DNA of 64,000 nt from Apostichopus japonicus (GCF_037975245.1 NC_092583.1:7888764-7952763); one strand, 5' to 3'. Shown: positions 25,190 to 36,861, counted from the stretch's first letter. Made by a program: numbers and translations. The notes: a model not told the origin generated them from the sequence alone.

Positions 25190-25195
25190 TCATCC
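25190..25195 (+). CDS. Microexon 32 (6 nt, TCATCC)
   Basis: The flanks are gctatcatgaag (weak pyrimidine run) and GTAAGAAATTTC, in a diverged cassette. In phase 1 it reads Val, Ile. The Penelope-like element lies in the next intron. Confidence 0.52.
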
Positions 25196-25290
25196 GTAAG
25201 AAATTTCATTTGAATTTATGAGTAAAATTGTAACAGTAACTATGTTGACATACATTTAACTACACCAGCAATGGAGTTAATGGTGCCAAA

Positions 25291-25293
<3 letters not shown>

Positions 25294-25354
<61 letters not shown>

Positions 25355-25383
25355 ATATATTATTATTTATATGATACATATAC

Positions 25384-25442
<59 letters not shown>
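25294..25442. repeat. (TA)n microsatellites, two tracts
   Basis: Two (TA)n runs at about 25294-25350 and 25394-25441, separated by an AT-rich spacer, lie on one side of the Penelope-like element. YIYIYI-type frames here are artefacts. Confidence 0.97.
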
Positions 25443-25443
<1 letters not shown>

Positions 25444-25553
25444 GCATGATGAAATGTTCACGTGTTGGATAGAAATAATAGTAGAAAAGATGAGGACAAC
25501 ATGTAATGCCTTTAAATCCAACATAATATTTAGAATAGAATAGAAATAACTAA

Positions 25554-25596
25554 ACGCTACACAAATTTTCGGACACCCTGGTCCTTCGTCAGGCGT
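25554..25596 (-). ncRNA. Hammerhead-ribozyme-like motif in the Penelope element tail
   Basis: On the minus strand, ACGC is followed by the core CTGACGA, a stem-loop (GGAC...GTCC), the core GAAA, a very short stem III region ending GTA, and GCGT, which pairs with ACGC as stem I. Penelope-like elements are known to carry minimal hammerheads with short stem III. Predicted cleavage is after GTA. Activity is not shown. Confidence 0.6.
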
Positions 25597-25613
25597 AAAA
25601 AGAGTGATTGAAA

Positions 25614-26366
25614 TCACGATGGTCTACCGTAAGCCCCAGACTGCTCAAAGTGCTTAAACCCGGAAAGAATAGCCATATCCCTATTGAGACCATGACAGTG
25701 TGAACGTACTTTGAGGATCAATTCGACTTCCTTCAAGTTTCTTTTATTATGGTCAGACAAATTACCCAGGATTATGGAAAATTTAAGACAGTCAATATTG
25801 TGGTGTGGAAGATTAAAATGTTCAGCCACTGGAAAACTGGTTTTGTTGAGTCTGATTGTGCTTTTGTGATTATTAAGTCGTAAACGAAAGGGAGTGGAGG
25901 TTTGGCCAATGTATTGTATATCAGGACAGAGAACACAAGTGATAAGATACATCACAAAGGGAGTGTCACAATTGTAAGGACCTGGATGTAAGCACACCCC
26001 TGAAGGAGAGAGATGAATATCAGGGTTCGTCATCATGTGATGACAGACCTTACACCGGGGTTTACCACACTTAATATTTCCCTTGGGTTGGGGAGTGTCG
26101 GTGGGGGGTAAACGACTCATATCAAGGATGTTACGTAGGCTGGAAGGTTGTCTTCTAGCAACTACAGGGGGGTTGATCAAAATGTTCCCCATATCGTCTC
26201 CCAAGTTCAGCGTGTTCCATTCATTTTTGACCAGCCTAATAAATGGATCGACCTGATCGCTGCGTGTAATGACAAATGGAACACGATGCTCTTTTACCTC
26301 CCTGTGCTGACTTAGAAGCATTTTCTCCCTGGGAATTCTACATATCTTATTTAGGGTTCTCTTCAA
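25614..26366 (-). pseudogene. GIY-YIG endonuclease part of the Penelope-like element
   Basis: An open frame of about 250 codons whose Met is internal and not a true start. The middle has a CxxxxCxxC-H motif (CGKPRCKVCHH), and the C-terminal half carries the GIY-YIG signature (YLITC...IQYIGQT) followed by FRLRLNNHKS and a conserved glutamate region (KEVELILKVRSH). In intact elements this domain nicks target DNA to prime reverse transcription. The frame itself is open, but the element lacks its reverse transcriptase, so the copy is dead. Confidence 0.82.
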
Positions 26367-26486
26367 TAATTTGTAGGGATAATTTCAATCAAGAAAGTGA
26401 CCAATTAGGGTGGTAGATTGACTACGAAGTTGTAGGGGATCAGAACAGATGCGTTTGTAGCGAAGCATTTGGCTAAAGACAATTGA

Positions 26487-26725
26487 CTATTTAATATGAG
26501 ATGGGTGAAAACTATGAAAGTCGAGATATGTGTGACGGTCAGTGGGTTTAGAATAAACAGACGTGTCAATCCGACCGTTAGAAAGAGTGAAAAGAGTGTC
26601 CAGAAAGGCAACATGAGATTTTGATTTCTCCATGGTGAATTTTATGGAGGGGTGGAACAGGTTGAGGCTATCTACAAACGCATCGACAGACTGTTCCCCA
26701 TGAGACCAAATAACAAAAATATCAT

Positions 26726-26729
<4 letters not shown>
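26487..26729 (-). pseudogene. Penelope-type reverse transcriptase, C-terminal fragment
   Basis: Encodes DDIFVIW, then a stretch ending FTMEKS-VAFLDT and YSKPTDRHTYLDFHSFHPSHIK. These are the palm catalytic-aspartate and post-palm segments of Penelope-type reverse transcriptases. Everything upstream of the catalytic Asp pair is gone; its place is taken by (TA)n, which translates as YIYI and so makes a spurious YIDD. A stop follows HIK; similarity resumes in another frame. Confidence 0.8.

Positions 26730-26758
<29 letters not shown>
26728..26758. repeat. (TA)n microsatellite
   Basis: A run of TA repeats joined directly to the truncated 5' end of the Penelope-like element. Confidence 0.95.
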
Positions 26759-26761
<3 letters not shown>

Positions 26762-26919
26762 CATAGCATACATATGTCACAGATCTATGACAGTATATTC
26801 CGTTCTCGCATGCTGATTAGTTTAACCAAAAGATGTTTGTAACCAAAAAAAAAAAAAAAAACAGCACTGTGCAGTAATGTTAGTTTAACTAAATATTTCT
26901 CCTTCTGTTTTCTCTTTAG

Positions 26920-26928
26920 TAATAAACT
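26920..26928 (+). CDS. Microexon 33 (9 nt, TAATAAACT)
   Basis: The flanks are gttttctctttag and GTAAGACATTTT. In phase 1 it reads Leu, Ile, Asn. Phase 0 would be two consecutive stops. Confidence 0.66.
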
Positions 26929-27517
26929 GTAAGACATTTTTTTTTTCTACTTAGACAATTTGAGACTTCAAAAGTAAAAAGAAATAATGAAATACACAGT
27001 GATTATCATACTATGGTTGCTTATAATAGCATATAATCTGTTTTACAGTCAGAACAGTATCAATGTAATTAGCCTCGTATCACTAGTGGCAAGCAAGAAG
27101 ATGGAAAGGTAATATCCAAATATAAAGTGCAAATATTACGTCCAGTAGTGACAAGCTCTGCATCCCGTCATCCGCAATATCAATAATTTGACTGTAACGT
27201 GATGGAAGATAAGTAATTAAAGGAGTACCCTTTAAACGCTGTAAGAATGGTGATTATGTGATAGGTGAGATTAGATAAGTTCAACTTCCAAACGATAATT
27301 TATAATCTCTGATGAAAGTTACGATTATCACACGAGTTCACGGCGACGGCGATAATGCATCAACGTCACTTAATGCTTGAATAAGCTGATTGATGTGGCT
27401 GTAATCATTACAGTGTATTCTGAAATCCCATGATGGATACTTTAACAACTTTCGGTGACATGAAAAAGTATACTTCTTCGTCTTTTTCTTCTTTTTCTTC
27501 TAATTCCTCTGTAAAAG

Positions 27518-27523
27518 TATATG
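27518..27523 (+). CDS. Microexon 34 (6 nt, TATATG)
   Basis: The flanks are ttcctctgtaaaag and GTAAGACATTAA. In phase 1 it reads Leu, Tyr. Confidence 0.58.
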
Positions 27524-28163
27524 GTAAGACATTAATATCATTTTGAATACTTACATTGAATTATAGTAGTACGGACGTTTACAGTCTTTTAGATGGACCA
27601 TTCAAAGACCCCGCCAAAATGAAAGTAACAATATAATCCAGTATTGTCTGTATAAAAATGGTAACAAATTCTTTATGGAATGAAAAGATGGACTAGCGTA
27701 AAATATATAAACCAAATTAACAATCATTTCAGACAACTTGCAAACTTATGATAAGAATGTTTACAACAGCTCATTCAATAATAAAATATACAGTACAAGA
27801 ATAAGTTTGAAAATGAAGAGCATGCATATAGCTGTTCGGTATAGTTGAAGACTGTCATGTTGACAAAAATTGTAACCACGTGTCTTTGACTTTAAAATTT
27901 ACGTTAAAAACTTTCCTATGCTAAGTGAAAGCAAATTTCATACAGCTATCATATCGGTTCACTGTGATGGCTGATATTCACTCACGATACTTGATGTATT
28001 TAAATGAATGAACAGTTCTTTAAGTTAACTTTCCAAATAAATGCATAGTCTGATCTCTTATGTCGTGTACAAGAGAACAGTTACAAAATTAGGAAGTATA
28101 TATACACTTGAGAAACATAAATTTACGTTACCAACTTTTCTTCTTCTGTTTTCTCTATAACAG

Positions 28164-28169
28164 ATGCAG
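28164..28169 (+). CDS. Microexon 35 (6 nt, ATGCAG)
   Basis: First of the ~875-bp cassettes. The flanks are ttctctataacag and GTAAGACCTTTT. In phase 1 it reads Asp, Ala. Confidence 0.7.
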
Positions 28170-29037
28170 GTAAGACCTTTTTATTTTAATTTAAATACGT
28201 ATACACAACAGTGTTATAGACCTAAATGCAGACAAAATCCTGTCGCTCTAGTTAACGATGCAGCAATGAAAGCGTGAAACTATGTCAGTCTAGACAAAAA
28301 CATGAGAAACTTCTCAATGAGATGAAAATATGAACTATTTGAAATATATGAAACAAAATCTTAACAAACAGTTCAGACAGCTTGTAAAGTAGTGATTAAA
28401 ATGTGTACTCACAGCTCAAGGAATAATTTGCTATACAGTACAAGAGCAACTTTGAAAGAGAATAGCATATTTGTAGCTGGGTGGTAGAGTTGTAGGCATT
28501 CAGCGTACTAGCGTCCTCAGACCTAGTAGCAACCTTATCATATATCACGCCGTATCATAGTAAGATCTACTTCACTTTCAGAACTACAGTTGCAGTCGTC
28601 AAATGTAACTGACTTCAGATGTGTTTAAAAGGAAAAGAACGACAAAGAATATGTAATATCCAAGTAAAAGTACAAATTGATATACCTTGATCCAGAGTTG
28701 TGATAATTAGAACTTGTCACGACGGTATCGTTGACAATGTAGTAACAACATGATTTGTCTTTAGAAATATAATACAGTAAACGTATTGAATATGCTAAGT
28801 GAGAGCAGTTGTGAAACATCTATCATATCGGTTTACAGCGACGGTGGATATTCACTCACGTTACTTGATGTATTTAAATTAATGAACAGCTTTTTACGTT
28901 GACTGTCCAAATAAATGCATAGTCTGATCTCTTATGTTGAGTACAAGAGAACAGTTATAAAATTAGGAAGTATATATACACTTGAGAAACATAAATTTAC
29001 GTTACCAACTTTTCTTCTTCTGTTTTCTCTATAACAG

Positions 29038-29043
29038 ATGCAG
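29038..29043 (+). CDS. Microexon 36 (6 nt, ATGCAG)
   Basis: Identical to microexon 35, 874 bp on, in a nearly identical cassette. In phase 1 it reads Asp, Ala. Confidence 0.7.
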
Positions 29044-29914
29044 GTAAGACCTTTTTATTTTAATTTAAATACGTATACACAACAGTTTTATAGACCTAAA
29101 TGCAGACAAAATCCTGTCGCTCTAGTTAACGATGCAGCAATGAAAGCGTGAAACTATGTCAATCTAGAGAAAAACATGAGAAACTTCTCAATGAGATGAA
29201 AATATGAACTATTTGAAATATATGAAACAAAATCTTAACAAACAGGTCAGACAGCTTGTAAAGTATTGATTAAAATGTATACTCACAGCTCAAGGAATTA
29301 TTTTCTATACAGTACAAGAGCAACTTTGAAAGAAAATAGCATATTTGTAGCTGGGTGGTAGAGTTGTAGGCATTCAGCGTACTAGCGTCCTCAGACCTAG
29401 TAGCAACCTTATCATATATCACGCCGTATCATAGTAAGATCTACTTCACTTTCAGAACTACAGTCGCAGTCGTCAAATGTAACTGACTTCAGATGTGTTT
29501 AAAAGGAAAAGAACGACAAAGAAGATGTAATATCCAAGTTAAAGTACAAATTGATATACCTTGATCCAGAGTTGTGATAATTAGAACTTGTCACGACGGT
29601 ATCGTTGACAAATGTAGTAACAACATGATTTGTCTTTAGAAATATAATACAGTAAACGTACTGAATATGCTAAGTGAGAGCAGTTGTGAAACATCTATCA
29701 TATCGGTTTACAGCGATGGCGGATATTCACTCACGTTACTTGATGTATTAAATGAACGAACAGCTCTTTGAGTTAACTGTCCAAATACACCCATAGTCTG
29801 ATCTCTTATGTTGAATACAAGAGAACCATTATATCATGAAGAAGTAATCAGTAATTTCTTCAGTAATTTTAATTTACGTTAACAACTTTTCTTCTTCTGT
29901 TTTCTCTATAACAG

Positions 29915-29920
29915 ATTACT
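29915..29920 (+). CDS. Microexon 37 (6 nt, ATTACT)
   Basis: The third ~875-bp cassette, with flanks ttctctataacag and GTAAGACATATT. In phase 1 it reads Asp, Tyr. The exon changed while the flanks stayed. Confidence 0.7.
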
Positions 29921-30625
29921 GTAAGACATATTATTTTAATTTAAATACGTATACACAATAGTGTTATAGACCTTAATGAATTCAAGATCCTGTCGCTCGA
30001 GTTAACAATGCAGCAATGAAAGCGTTAAACTATGTCAGTCTAGAGAAAACATGAGAAACTTCTCCATGAGATGAAAAGATGAACTATTTGAAATGTATAA
30101 AAGCCAAAACTTTACAAACAGTTCAGACAGCTTGTAAAATAGTGATTAAAATGTTTACTCACAGCTCAAGGAATGATTTGCTGAACAGTACAAGAGCAAC
30201 TTTGAAAGAGAAATAGCATATTTGTAGCTGGATTGTAGAGTTGTAGGCATTCAGTGTACTAGCGTCATCAGATCTAGTAGCAGCCTTATCATATATCACG
30301 CCGTATCATAGTATGATCTACTTCACTGTCATGACTACAGTCGCAGTCGTCAAATGTAAAAAATACAGTAAACATATTGAATATGTTAAGTGAGAGCAAT
30401 TGTGATACATCTATCATATCGGTTCTCTGCGATGGCGGATATTCACTCACGTTACTTGATGAATTTAAATAAATGAACAGCTCTTTAAGTTGACTGTCCA
30501 AATAAACCCATAGTCTGATCTCTTATGTTGAATACAAGAGAACCGTTATAAAATGAAGAAGTACACACTTCAGTAACATTAATTTACGTTAACAACTTTT
30601 CTTCTTCTTTTTTTCTCTATAACAG

Positions 30626-30631
30626 TCTTCT
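30626..30631 (+). CDS. Microexon 38 (6 nt, TCTTCT)
   Basis: The fourth cassette of the ~875-bp class, shortened to about 711 bp. The flanks are ttctctataacag and GTAAGACATTTT. In phase 1 it reads Phe, Phe. Confidence 0.7.
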
Positions 30632-31051
30632 GTAAGACATTTTATTTTTATTTTAATACGTATACACAATAGTGTTAAAGACCTAAATGCATACACGACC
30701 CTGTCGCTCGCGTACTAGCGTCATCATATCTGGTAGCAACCTTATCATATATCACGCCATGTCATAGTATGATCTACTTCACTGTCATGACTACAGGCAC
30801 AGTCGTCAAATGTAACTGACTTCGGATGTGTTTAGAAAGAAACTGTCCACGATGAAAGTGCAATATCTAAGTCAAACTACAAAATTGATATATCTTGATC
30901 CACAGTTGTGATAATAAGAACTTGTCACGACGGTATTATTGACAAAAGTAGTAACAACATGATTCGTCTTTAGAAATAGAATACAGTACACGTATTGAAT
31001 ATGTTAAGTGAGAGCAATTGTGATATTTTTCTTTTGTTTTCTCTCGAACAG

Positions 31052-31057
31052 TTTTCG
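31052..31057 (+). CDS. Microexon 39 (6 nt, TTTTCG)
   Basis: The flanks are ttttctctcgaacag and GTAAGACAAGAC. In phase 1 it reads Phe, Phe. Confidence 0.66.
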
Positions 31058-31643
31058 GTAAGACAAGACATTTCATTGTATTTTCAAGACATATACAGTA
31101 CCGTTATTACATTAATAAAGACAAGACACTTTTGCTCAACTTAATGCTATAACAATGAAAGGTTCAAACTAAGTCATTCTACATACAATTAAGTAGTGAC
31201 ACATTCTTCATGAGATTGAAGAGGGACAAACTATGAACATATATTCTCAAGATTAACAAATCTTTTTAGAATATAAAGTCGGGTCATAATTTAATCATTT
31301 TGGATGTCGCTAGTGGCAAAGAGACGGAAAGGAAGGTAATGTCCAAGTAAAAGGTCAGTAGTGACAAACTCTTTATCCCGTTATCTACAGTAGGAATAAA
31401 AAGGACTTTTAACGAACGCCATGGGAGACAAAAGAAGTAAACAAATTATTTCTCTTTAGTGCTTTGGTTTCCATGGATGCTGATTACATTGATGCTGAGT
31501 GATGTGGGCTGTAATAATGAAAGTATACAAAATTCGCATGTTTATTATTTTAGCAAGAGCACTGTTGTAACATAACAACAAGAAAAAACTTTTGTGGCAT
31601 TTGTTAACTTTATTCTCTTCGTCTTTTGTTTCCTCCCTAACAG

Positions 31644-31649
31644 GAAGTG
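31644..31649 (+). CDS. Microexon 40 (6 nt, GAAGTG)
   Basis: The flanks are tttcctccctaacag and GTAAGACATTTTC. In phase 1 it reads Gly, Ser. Confidence 0.68.
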
Positions 31650-31969
31650 GTAAGACATTTTCATTTCAAACCGAACTCCTGAAAGTATTTTGTGGTGGAT
31701 GATTGGTTTTTGGCAAGTTGCTTGATGTTTTCTGCTTCTTTAGGCAAAAATTTCATCCTCGTCATTTCTCATCTGTGAATGTTTTTTCTTTTGTTTTTTT
31801 AAAGATATTTTTTAAATGCATCCCTCGACAGCAGAATGGATATTTGTCATCATTACACTATAGTTGAGAATGTTTTTGTTTTTCTTTATAATATATCCAC
31901 AAAGGAAAATACTATTCCTATAATAAAGATAAATTTTGATATACAGACTTCTGAGTACAGAGAATCTTG

Positions 31970-33310
31970 ACAGCTAAGCAAACATTCCAATTGTATCAGG
32001 TTTCTGATGAATCAACAAGAAGATTATAAAAGCCTAGTAAAGTTTCGAAGAGCATTTGCCTAGACGATATCACAGGCCTCCCTACTGTGATCCAACTTCC
32101 TGGAGTAGTCGAAGGTGTAGACATTCAACATATTTACTCGGTTAACCAAAGCAGAGTTGCCCTCATAGAAGATATATCACACAGTGGTCACATGGTAATA
32201 ACAAATAGATCCAATTGACGAGGGAATATAAGAACGTAGGTAACTGCATATTTCTCGAGTTAGTAGCAAATAAACTGACAAACAAGGAAGGTAATGTCCA
32301 AATTAAACGTTCAGATAACAACATACTCTATATCTCGTGATTCAAAGTAGTGATAACTTGGATTTTACACGACTGGAAATGTTGAAACAAGCAGTAAACA
32401 ACATCATTCTCTTTAATATTGCAAGGGTCACGTATGATGAATAAAGGAGATAGAAGAGTAGATGGTGTGACGGTTCCAATCGGTAATCCATATACCTACC
32501 GCATCTCTGCTTATAAATGGATTGACTGCGACTGCATTGTTTGAAGTAATAAAAGTATACTCTGATTTCGCATATTGATTTATTTGACAATAAATTTGTT
32601 ACATAAATAAAGTACACTTCATTACGTTTGCTTTTTTCATAACTGTTGTCCCTCTTCTGTGTTCTACATGAAAGGATCGGGTAAGACATTTCTCTTAATT
32701 TGAGGACTCGCAGAAAAACTGTACTAGTTGTGAGATATTAGTTTTAAGTAAACATAGAGCAATGGCGACGTAAACTTACATCTCATGAAGTGAAGTCCCG
32801 GCAGATGAAGGCAAAAGTACCGAAACATCTAGAATAATTCACAGTACAGGCAAACATTCGATAACTTTCCATTAGATGAATCGTGAAAGTAATGACTGGT
32901 AGTAAAATGCACAAAACAAGACTGATTAAACAAGGCGTCAGTTAAAGAAATATTCCAGTGACTAATGTTGATTGCTTCATAAAATGCCGGGAAGTTTATC
33001 TATCTTGAGGTCGAAACCACATCCTCGACGATCATAGCACTTTGTATGGAGAAAATATGATTATTTTGGTGATATTTTGTGAATGAATCTGGCAACAGAG
33101 GAGTGAATGATGCCATCACGGCAATTCAGCTGAAATTATGTTTGCTTTTTTTGAATTTGTTAAACTCTCTTATACATAGTAGAAATGAATGTACACAAAA
33201 CTTTCATTTTTATGCAACTCTCATAAGGAAGAAGCATGACAGCTAGCTAACATGCCAATTATATCAGGTTTCAAGGAAAAATCTACGAGAAGAGTATTAT
33301 CGGAAACAAA
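31970..33310 (+). repeat. Duplicated intron segment (two copies)
   Basis: The stretch starting gacagctaagcaaacattcc at 31970 recurs at 33238 (gacagctagctaacatgcc) together with following sequence. A second cassette copy may be present, but I find no exon in it. Confidence 0.5.
32675..32680 (+). CDS. Microexon 41 (6 nt, GATCGG)
   Basis: The flanks are gttctacatgaaag and GTAAGACATTTC. In phase 1 it reads Gly, Ser. Confidence 0.6.
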
Positions 33311-33852
33311 CATTTTGAAGAATATTTAATTTGGCAATCCTCTTCTGTGGAGAATCGATGACATAGGCAGTCAAAAAGTAGGTTATATTAAATAAACCAA
33401 ATGTTGTATTAAGGGAAAAGTGAGATTGGGTTTCCAACGAAGAGTATGGAACATTTCTCTTGTTCATGTAAATGTCAGTTTCTGCCACCTGAATATCCCT
33501 TTTAAGAGAAGGGCTTTTCGTTTTTGTAAGGTAGTCGATATACCTATGTACTGTGTTCTAATCTGGTAGGGTCCTTGTCCTAGCATATGCTAGTTAAGGC
33601 CAATAACAACATATGGATTTCCTATATATTCGGAACAGTAAGAAGTGAATTCACTTCAGACGTCTGTATATCAAACAGAGTAGACCAATGATATCGGCTA
33701 CGTTGTTGGATATAACGTAGTGTCACGTAAGAAATACACAAAAGATAAAGTGACATCTTCACAATCATGTGACTCATGATATCAGATTCAAGTTCGACCT
33801 CTTAAATTGACGAAATTTTGTTGTTATCAGTTTCTAGATTACTGTATAGAAG

Positions 33853-33854
<2 letters not shown>

Positions 33855-33893
<39 letters not shown>
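33855..33893. repeat. (TA)n microsatellite
   Basis: A simple TA run in the intron between microexons 41 and 42. Confidence 0.95.
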
Positions 33894-33895
<2 letters not shown>

Positions 33896-34271
33896 TAGTT
33901 AAGAAAGTTACTAAAATGAGAAAAATTCATAATTTCCATGATTCCAGCCGAACAATCTGGATTTAGGTTTAAATTTATCTCACATAAGAAAGTTATAACA
34001 TGCCAAGCCAAATGGTCGATTTTTGTTTCATCCTTTCGTCCTCATTATATAGTATTTGTTATAGTTAAGATTCATTTTGGCTGTGACCGTAAAATAAAAC
34101 ATATTCTAGCACTTTGATTACTTAAACCGGCAGATGTACACTTATTTTGATTAATTTTAACAATGCTTTAATGTTTTGTTCTTTTTCTTTCTGCTGCTTC
34201 TTCTCCTCTTTTACCTTTCGTCTCCATTTCCTCCTATTCCATCGTCATCGTTTTTCTGTTGTTTCTAAAAG

Positions 34272-34283
34272 TCTTAAAGAAAG
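34272..34283 (+). CDS. Microexon 42 (12 nt, TCTTAAAGAAAG)
   Basis: The flanks are gtttctaaaag and GTGAGACAATCT. In phase 1 it reads Val, Leu, Lys, Lys. An internal AG would give a 4-nt exon, which would break the frame. Confidence 0.5.
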
Positions 34284-34407
34284 GTGAGACAATCTAGTTT
34301 AATTTTGAGATGATTAAGACAATTTTAAGTTTAAATAGCTATAGCAATAGCCACATAATAATATAGTTGTTTATATAAAGTGACACCACTTCCGTGTGAA
34401 AAATATA

Positions 34408-34690
34408 CAAGGAGTGTTAGCTCAGTGGTTTCAATCACAAGGTCTCGAGTTCGAGTCACCTCAAGATTAACGTATGTCATCCAGTTACAGAGTTGTTGAC
34501 AATTGACAATTCATAATCATGGACGTTAAAATATGAATCTAAGAGACTGACTACGGTCAGCTTGCGGCTTTGATAATTCAATGATGGCTCCTTCGAGAGT
34601 TCCTGCATGCAGAAGGATCTAAAATACATACATACACGCATACACACACCCACGCATACACGTACACATACATATACTACTTCAATTAAC
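34408..34690 (+). mobile_element. tRNA-derived SINE (degenerate)
   Basis: A-box-like tagctcagtggtt and B-box-like gagttcgagtc lie close together, followed by a non-tRNA body with catggacgttaaa and a CA/TA-rich tail (catacatacacg...). This is the structure of a tRNA-derived SINE. The tRNA part is too short to fold as a tRNA. Confidence 0.55.
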
Positions 34691-35284
34691 GTTAGATTCA
34701 ATTCGCAAACGGTAGTGGGAAAAAACGAGATGTACAAGTTAGTTTTGTACGGCGATAAATTGTTTCCTCCAGCAATCACCTGAGTGAAATTCGAAAGTTA
34801 AGGTAATGGAAATGAACATGCGTACTCATGATTGCAAAAGGGATTTCTGGGAGTGTGAACGTTAGAAAAGAAACTGTATATGTATATATGACTTTAAGAA
34901 TGATAATAATACGAAAAAATAATGAGTAATATGCTCACTGAAGTTTAATAGATATTTATTACACACGACTCATTTAACAATACTCTGTTTGGAAATAATG
35001 ACGTATTTGTAGAGTGGCGACAGCCAATTAAGGTCAGCCTACACATCTTCGGATCCACTGCAGCAGGTAATAAAAATGGACCCACTTTACGTTCAGAGTC
35101 ATAAGAACGTAATTAACTTCCGTCAGAGGTGATAAAAATCTGATCCCGAGCGCTTGATTACATTAACTACAAATATATTTGTAACGTAGTTTATTGCATT
35201 TGAGTAATGCAGTTTAGTTTCAGTGACGGTTTCTCTCTTCTCCTCCTTTTTATCCTTACATTATTATAATATTATTCGCCATAG

Positions 35285-35290
35285 GAGTTG
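35285..35290 (+). CDS. Microexon 43 (6 nt, GAGTTG)
   Basis: The flanks are attcgccatag and GTAAGACATATT. In phase 1 it reads Gly, Val. Confidence 0.58.
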
Positions 35291-35742
35291 GTAAGACATA
35301 TTATTTCAATTGAGAGTAATAGCAAAATCTGCTTGTATAAACATGTGAAGTTAAGCGATTTTCAAATCTAAACTACGATAGTGGTAAAATGTATCTATTG
35401 TGATCCAAAGATGTCTTGTGACTTACTCTTCGAATAAAAAAACGACGTCATCAAAATCACACAATTGTAGATTTTCATATAACTTTAAAGAATAATAAAA
35501 GGATAACATGACTTAACATTTGTGAAAGAGGAACATAATGTTAACCCCCAAGTAAACAAACTTTCTTGAAATTCTAATATGGCGTTTACGAGATGGTCAT
35601 GGAAGCTTATAACACTTGTACAAATTACACTAAAGCAAATAGTTTTTCTTAAATTTTGTGACTTACAATTGACTGCCTGAGTATATGTTTGTACTTTGAA
35701 TTGACATTATAATTGTTTTAAAACCACTGTATTGAGAGTAGT

Positions 35743-36471
35743 ACGAAGCTCTAGATAGGACATGGTAAAATTATTACGTACGTACGTAATAATTCTACGT
35801 ACGTACGTATGATATCACGTACGTTCGTGATGTTTGTTACGTACGTACGTGATATGTTTTGCGTACGTACGTGATATGTATTGCGTACGTAAGTGATATG
35901 TATAACTTACGTACGTGATATGTATGACGTACGTACGTGATAATTACTACGTACGTACGTAATATTTATAACGTACCTATGTGATAATATTACGTACGTA
36001 TGTACATTATATTATTACGTACGTACATGATAATTAGTACGTACGTAATAGTTACTACTTACGTACGCAATACTCACTACTGATTATGATAACGAATGTA
36101 GGCGGCAGTACAAACGTACGTGTTTTTATTAGGTGATATAGCCTATGTTAACACTTACATCTTCATTTCAAAGATGGAGAGAGATGAACTTGTTCGTGTG
36201 TATTGTAGGTACATGCATACCTGTAGTGTTAGTCTTACCCTAACGTACCTTGTCTGCCTCCGGCATTTTTTAGTCCGCGGCTCAATCGTTTAATTAAGTT
36301 TGACTTCTGTGGTTGTGAGACTTGTACATGCGAGGTACAGTGAACGAGAATTATAATTATGTTATAATATAATAAAACCGTACGGTACGTATGTGCACGT
36401 ATCTTGCATGTAGGCCAATATTAATTTTTCACGTACGTACGTAATATAATTACTCCTCTCTAGAGCTTCGT
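35743..36471. mobile_element. MITE-like element built on ACGTACGT palindromes
   Basis: Inverted ends ACGAAGCTCTAGAtAGGA and TCCTcTCTAGAGCTTCGT bound a 729-bp element. It is flanked by AGAGTAGT on the left and AGAGTAGA on the right, an 8-bp duplication with one mismatch, as hAT-type elements make. The left half is an array of about 20-bp units centred on ACGTACGTACGT; another copy lies just inside the right end. No transposase is visible. It sits in the intron between microexons 43 and 44. Confidence 0.75.
35773..36075. repeat. ~20-bp minisatellite of ACGTACGTACGT palindromes
   Basis: More than a dozen units of the form ACGTACGTACGTgatatgtatt, each a perfect or near-perfect palindrome joined by AT-rich spacers. 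Together they could extrude hairpins. Confidence 0.9.
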
Positions 36472-36849
36472 AGAGTAGAACCGCTTTCAGACCTAGGTAT
36501 ATACTTTATATGTACAATTTGCACTAATATATTTCGAGAACGGCATTACGGGATTGACAAGCTTTTTCGTTCTTGTTTGATGCATACAAAACATGATGTT
36601 AAATCAAATGATATCTATGTATATATAAGGTTTAAGAAATATTCATCAATATACATTATTTGATTTGACTTTGATAACAACATAATACATATGATAAACA
36701 ATACTTTAACAAAGAGATGTAGACTTGAGTAACATTACTACAAGTTCATGCCCCACCCCCCCCCCCCCCCACCCCCGTCTACCCTTTGTTCTTCCTTATT
36801 CACCTCATCCAAGTTCATCGTTTTCTACTTTTGCTTCCAAAACACTTAG

Positions 36850-36861
36850 ACCTGTGTGCAG
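36850..36861 (+). CDS. Microexon 44 (12 nt, ACCTGTGTGCAG)
   Basis: The flanks are aaaacacttag and GTAAGAAATTGC. In phase 1 it reads Asp, Leu, Cys, Ala, a rare Cys in the array part. Confidence 0.52.

Larger units (their letters stand above)
25550..26729 (-). mobile_element. Penelope-like retroelement, 5'-truncated
   Basis: On the minus strand the order is: the end of a reverse transcriptase starting exactly at its Asp-Asp motif (DDIFVIW), a linker with a Cys-rich CGKPRCKVCHHM motif, a GIY-YIG endonuclease, and a 3' tail with a hammerhead-like motif. That order is diagnostic of endonuclease-bearing Penelope-like elements. The reverse-transcriptase side stops in (TA)n, and (TA)n also lies beyond the other end. 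A stop or frame break lies near 26487. It sits in antisense orientation in the intron between microexons 32 and 33. Confidence 0.85.
27900..30720 (+). repeat. Tandem ~875-bp exon cassettes
   Basis: Near-identical units hold exons 35 to 38 at spacings of 874, 877 and 711 bp. Marker stretches include gatctcttatgttgagtaca and tttctctataacag. The first two exons are identical and the next two differ. Confidence 0.9.

Noticed and set aside
25271-25617. YIYIYI-type open frames (also at 49.6, 54.6 and 60.9 kb)
   Set aside because: Translations of (TA)n repeats.
35773-36075. CRISPR-like repeat array
   Set aside because: The units are continuous palindromes without distinct spacers and lie within an inverted-repeat element in a eukaryotic intron.
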